Below, in pieces: positions 29,109 through 32,862 of a stretch of 32,862 bases of DNA (positions are counted from its first letter, which is position 1; each line of letters begins with the position of its first letter). This stretch comes from Candidatus Borkfalkia faecigallinarum (GTDB lineage Bacteria; Bacillota; Clostridia; Christensenellales; Borkfalkiaceae). The notes beneath the pieces were generated by a model. The model ran no database searches, was not told the origin of the DNA, and saw only the letters and a program-made list of their open reading frames with translations. Position numbers and translations under genes: made by a program. The DNA is taken from contig DXFD01000089.1 in the NCBI GenBank assembly GCA_019114625.1, forward strand, positions 1 to 32,862, written 5' to 3'.

Positions 29109-31460
29109 TTATTTTCCCTTATCCGTCTGCCCGAACTGCCCGAAATCCTCTTCCCAATAGTCGTACTGCTTGAAGTCGTAATCGTTCCATCCCTTTTCCT
29201 TCAAGTCGTAGGAGAGTCGATCCAGATGATCGTACCGAGAACTGTCTTTGCGCTGAAGACAGGTGCCTCTGTTGACCTTATACCCCTCATCAAACTCCGC
29301 CAGGATGCCGTGCGTACTGCACTCGACGATGCACGGATGCAATTTCAGATCGATGAATTTATAAGAATGGCTCACCGGCTTATAGTGTTCGTACTCCCGC
29401 GGGCAACGGAATCCGCAGGCGCGCAGGAAGGCATTCCAGCGCCTGTGTTCCAGCCATGCCAGCCGATGCAGCAGCGCCTTATGCTCCTCTTCCTCTTCCG
29501 GCGCGGCGGCGGGCTCGCCCTTCCGGCCCAGGAATCGGCAGCATTGGACAAAGACTTCCTTGTAATACTCGCGCCTGCATTCCCGATCGGCCATTTGCGG
29601 GTCTTCGAATACCGATCTTTTGACCTGCCCGATCGAAAACGCCTTATAGGCGAGGTGCTTCGCCCTGGCAATGTTCGCCCAGTAAATATAGGGATCCTTA
29701 CGATATTTCTCTTCGAACTCACGCAAAAACTTTTTATCGTTCCCGCGTGCGGCGCAATATTCCTCATGAATATTCAAAGCCGCATTTCGGTCGGCCTGCG
29801 ACATAAAGACGTTGTTGACGCTGTACAGATCGCGCAGGTTCCCGGCCGCGTACAGATAAAGATCGGCACGGTCCCCGTCGACGCAGCGCACTCGCCTTTC
29901 CCGATTGAGGGCGTCCGAAAGGATCGGATCGTAGATGATGTATGCAATGACCGTCCCATGGTCGGCGCTCCCGCGCTCGGCATGGTCCCGCCCGATATAC
30001 ATCTTCAAACGCTCCGCCGCCGTGAGGTTCTTTTCATCCGAACCGAGGGAAATGAAGAAATAATCGGTCTGCAAAAGCACACCTTCCCGGCCGAACCGCT
30101 CGACAAACCCGGACGTTTCGACGTCGCACTGCCAATAACGGACGCGGCAATAGACGGGCGATACGCCGTCCTCCCCGTCGTTATAGCGGAGAATGGGGTC
30201 GTTTTCCTGCAGAGTGTGCCGTATTTCGGGGCTGATCGAATCGATCTTGTCCCAAAAGCTCGCCTCCGTCTCCTGCGAAAGGACGTTGACGGTCATGTTG
30301 CAGTCCAGCATCTGCCCGAGCCAGTACACCGTGCGGAACATCTCCAAACCGATGCCGCCCATCCCGACGATCGTGACGGTCAGATCCACCGTCCCGTCTG
30401 CGTTCCTGCGCTTCCCGATCAGCGGCTCGTACAGCGGGATCTCCGTCAATACGTTGAGGATCAGATTCCGGTAACTGTGGACAGAGAAAAAGATCGGGAG
30501 ATCCTTTTCCTTCAGCTTCCATTCTTCGAGCATCTTTTTGCGAACGGACTTCTCCAAAAGAACGTAGGCGTCGCTGTTCGTGAAGAGATCGATCTCCGTC
30601 CCTCGCACGCGCTTCTTGCCCATCGCGTCGACGACGTTGAGATAGGCCTGCAGATTTTCGCTTTCGTCCGCATCCATCAGCATCAGCCGCTTCTCCCCCC
30701 ATTTATTGAGGCAGATATGCGACAAATCGTCCCGCAGACAGATCGCCCCGATCTGTTTTGCCTCCGCCAGCCGTTCGGCGCTCCGCTCCTCGCTGTTATC
30801 GACATAGACGTCCGTAAAGACCACGATCGGACCGCAAAACCGCGCCCGCAGGCCAACGGGGCGCTCGTTCAGGATATTTTTCGCCAACGCCAGAGAAGCA
30901 TCGTTCAGCTCGCTGAAATAGTATTTGGGCTTCCAGATCCGCAGGCGCGCCAACAAAAGCCCGACCCGCGGAAAGATGCCCGCCAGCACTTCGAACAGAA
31001 AAGCCCCGCCGGCGATCGGCGCCACGACGTTCAAAACGGACGCATACAGGCCATAGGCGCCCGGCCAGAAGGCGCCCGCGCCCGCCAGCGCCTCCATCAT
31101 CGCCTTCCCGTCCTTGATATAAAGTGTATAATCCTCGTCCAGGCTGAAAGTCTGCAGGGCGTGGATCAGGCTGTTCATGAGCTCTTCCCACCAGTACAGC
31201 CCCGTTCCGCCTTCAACGGCGCATATCGAATAATACCCGACCGCAAAGCGCAGGCACCACACCGAAAGGACCAGCGCGGCAGACCAGACGAGAAAGCGGG
31301 ATCGCGGCGCCCTGCGCCGCGCCCGGCGGCCGGTGATCATTCTCCGCGCGAACCGCGCGAATTGACGGAGCAGCGGCAGGAGGATCGCCAGCACGGACAA
31401 AACGAGGCACAGGATCAGCCACGCCCTCTGCTCACCGTTCAGCTCCAAGGCCTCATTCAT
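29109..31460 (-). CDS. Membrane protein with TrkA-N-like NAD-binding and RyR-like domains (putative gated ion channel)
   Basis: 783 aa; N-terminal TM helices, pore-loop-like segment (WWEELMNSLIHALQTFSLDEDYT), Rossmann-like core (VTIVGMGGIGLEMFRTVY), C-terminal RyR-like WLEHRRWNAFLRACGFR...KLHPCIVEC; RBS ggaggag. Confidence 0.65.
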   Translation of the reverse strand: MNEALELNGEQRAWLILCLVLSVLAILLPLLRQFARFARRMITGRRARRRAPRSRFLVWSAALVLSVWCLRFAVGYYSICAVEGGTGLYWWEELMNSLIHALQTFSLDEDYTLYIKDGKAMMEALAGAGAFWPGAYGLYASVLNVVAPIAGGAFLFEVLAGIFPRVGLLLARLRIWKPKYYFSELNDASLALAKNILNERPVGLRARFCGPIVVFTDVYVDNSEERSAERLAEAKQIGAICLRDDLSHICLNKWGEKRLMLMDADESENLQAYLNVVDAMGKKRVRGTEIDLFTNSDAYVLLEKSVRKKMLEEWKLKEKDLPIFFSVHSYRNLILNVLTEIPLYEPLIGKRRNADGTVDLTVTIVGMGGIGLEMFRTVYWLGQMLDCNMTVNVLSQETEASFWDKIDSISPEIRHTLQENDPILRYNDGEDGVSPVYCRVRYWQCDVETSGFVERFGREGVLLQTDYFFISLGSDEKNLTAAERLKMYIGRDHAERGSADHGTVIAYIIYDPILSDALNRERRVRCVDGDRADLYLYAAGNLRDLYSVNNVFMSQADRNAALNIHEEYCAARGNDKKFLREFEEKYRKDPYIYWANIARAKHLAYKAFSIGQVKRSVFEDPQMADRECRREYYKEVFVQCCRFLGRKGEPAAAPEEEEEHKALLHRLAWLEHRRWNAFLRACGFRCPREYEHYKPVSHSYKFIDLKLHPCIVECSTHGILAEFDEGYKVNRGTCLQRKDSSRYDHLDRLSYDLKEKGWNDYDFKQYDYWEEDFGQFGQTDKGK

Positions 31461-31490
31461 ATCTCCTCCCTCCCCGCCGCGCGAGCGGCA

Positions 31491-32862
31491 TTACTTTTCC
31501 GGATCGTATGCAAACCAGATCGTAATGGTCCATAATTTAGTGTTGGGATTATACCGACACTTGTTTGTGCGGATGCGCTTGTCCTTCTTCGCCGCCGCTT
31601 TGATCGCCTCATAACAGTCCGCTCCCTCCACGCACAGCGATTTCAGCGCCTGCGCGTACAGCGCCTTGTCGCGGCACTTGAAGGTGAAAAACGTACTCTT
31701 CGCGGCGGCGGCTTCGGCTGCGATCTGCTTGATCCGATCCGGGTCGTACCGCTCCAGCACGAGCCCGTTGTGCGTATAATAGTTCGCGCGCGTGGCCGTG
31801 CAGTCGGGCATCTCCACCGGATCGCTCTCGATCTTGCGCGTGCGCTGCATCTCTTTGGTCGTGATGCAGAAATAGCTGAACTCGAAGTCCCGGATCTTGA
31901 TCGGCTGATTCGTATTCGATCGATCGTCCCACGTCACGTCCATATAATAGTAATCGCCGTCGACCTTCAAAATGTTCCACGCGTGCGCCTCGCCGTCGGA
32001 CCCGTCATCTTTATAGATATCTCCGACCGCTTCCGCGCACTCGACGCCGCACTTTTGCAGCAGATACTGGATCGCGCGTGCATACCCCTCGCAGACCGCG
32101 CTCTTGCGCAGGAACGCCCCGCAGATCGTGCGCAGATAGTCGATCGAGTCCTTCTTCGGCCCGCCCTCGGCCTCCTGCTTTTCCAGCGCGACCGTATCGT
32201 AGTCGATCGCGGCGATCAGGCGGCTGTACAGGCGGATGGCCACATCGTAGGCGCTCATCGCGTCGGTGATCCCTTCCAGGTAGGGCTTCACCGCCTCGTC
32301 GATCTGCTTTTGCAGCGCCTGCGCCTCTTCCGCAGACGCACCGTAGTGGAGCAGGATCTCGTTCCCGCGGACCGTACAGGTGGAAAACCAGAACAGCTCG
32401 GGGCGGTCATACCGGATCGCGTGCGCGGCCTTGAATATGTCCTCGCTGCCGATCCCGCCGGCATCCGCCTTCTCTTCATGCGCCAGGATCGCCTTGACCA
32501 TGGCGAAATACACCTTTTGCTGCGGCGGGGACAGCCGATCGTAATAGAAGTAGCGAAGCTCCCCTTCCGCCGCGCGATCGGGCGACGAAGGCGTATAGGC
32601 CTTGCCGAGGCATTCTTCCCCGATCGTCGGGGGCGTTTTCATGCCATCCTGCAGGTGCTCCACGCCGGAAAGTGCGGACAGATACCGGAACGGATTGTTC
32701 CGATACTGCAAATTTTGCAGCAGCTCGCGGACCAACTTGCGGTAACCGACGCCGGAAACGCTCGCCGTGCTTTCATAATAGCGGGTCCGCGCGGCCGCCT
32801 GCGCGTCCTGTCCGATGTATTGCAGATACTGCACCGAGACGAAGGCGCACAGACCTTCGGCG
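31491..32862 (-). CDS. Transglutaminase-like domain protein (5' end outside window)
   Basis: KSAVCEGYARAIQYLLQKCGVECAEAVGDI...GEAHAWNILKVDGDYYYMDVTWDD gives the Cys-His-Asp triad pattern. Frame stays open to the window edge (AEGLCAFVSVQYLQY...), so the listed GTG start at 32834 may be internal. Confidence 0.85.
   Translation of the reverse strand, partial: AEGLCAFVSVQYLQYIGQDAQAAARTRYYESTASVSGVGYRKLVRELLQNLQYRNNPFRYLSALSGVEHLQDGMKTPPTIGEECLGKAYTPSSPDRAAEGELRYFYYDRLSPPQQKVYFAMVKAILAHEEKADAGGIGSEDIFKAAHAIRYDRPELFWFSTCTVRGNEILLHYGASAEEAQALQKQIDEAVKPYLEGITDAMSAYDVAIRLYSRLIAAIDYDTVALEKQEAEGGPKKDSIDYLRTICGAFLRKSAVCEGYARAIQYLLQKCGVECAEAVGDIYKDDGSDGEAHAWNILKVDGDYYYMDVTWDDRSNTNQPIKIRDFEFSYFCITTKEMQRTRKIESDPVEMPDCTATRANYYTHNGLVLERYDPDRIKQIAAEAAAAKSTFFTFKCRDKALYAQALKSLCVEGADCYEAIKAAAKKDKRIRTNKCRYNPNTKLWTITIWFAYDPEK

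Noticed and set aside
29028-31535. 835-aa plus-strand ORF over the RyR/TrkA-N-like gene
   Set aside because: Antisense in-register shadow; the minus-strand protein has TM helices, Rossmann and RyR-like motifs.

Overview
The window looks like a GC-rich Clostridia-type (Firmicutes) chromosome segment; that lineage call is inference from gene content and style. Nearly every gene lies on the minus strand. From left to right: the str operon (fusA partial, rpsG, rpsL); a compositionally distinct accessory block at about 3-7 kb (small HTH protein with an upstream operator array, SDR reductase, EFR1-type flavodoxin/ferredoxin fusion, NAD-dependent epimerase-like protein); a type IIA topoisomerase pair (parE-like then parC-like); a YlmC/YmxH-family protein; a 43-aa plus-strand small protein; a single ~15.3-kb gene for a ~5,090-aa secreted, membrane-anchored MBG/YDG-type repeat protein; a TrkA-N/RyR-like membrane protein; and a transglutaminase-like protein cut by the window end. 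The strongest find is the promoter upstream of the giant gene: TTGACA-N17-TATAAT with an uninterrupted G9 tract inside the 17-bp spacer, a configuration expected to phase-vary by slipped-strand mispairing. Other finds include a 4 x 20-bp palindromic operator array, an 11 x 24-bp coding repeat tail, a structured ~340-nt leader, and a natural Arg at the S12 K88 streptomycin position. The very long plus-strand ORFs (675, 828, 559, 5154 and 835 aa) are codon-bias shadows of the real minus-strand genes.
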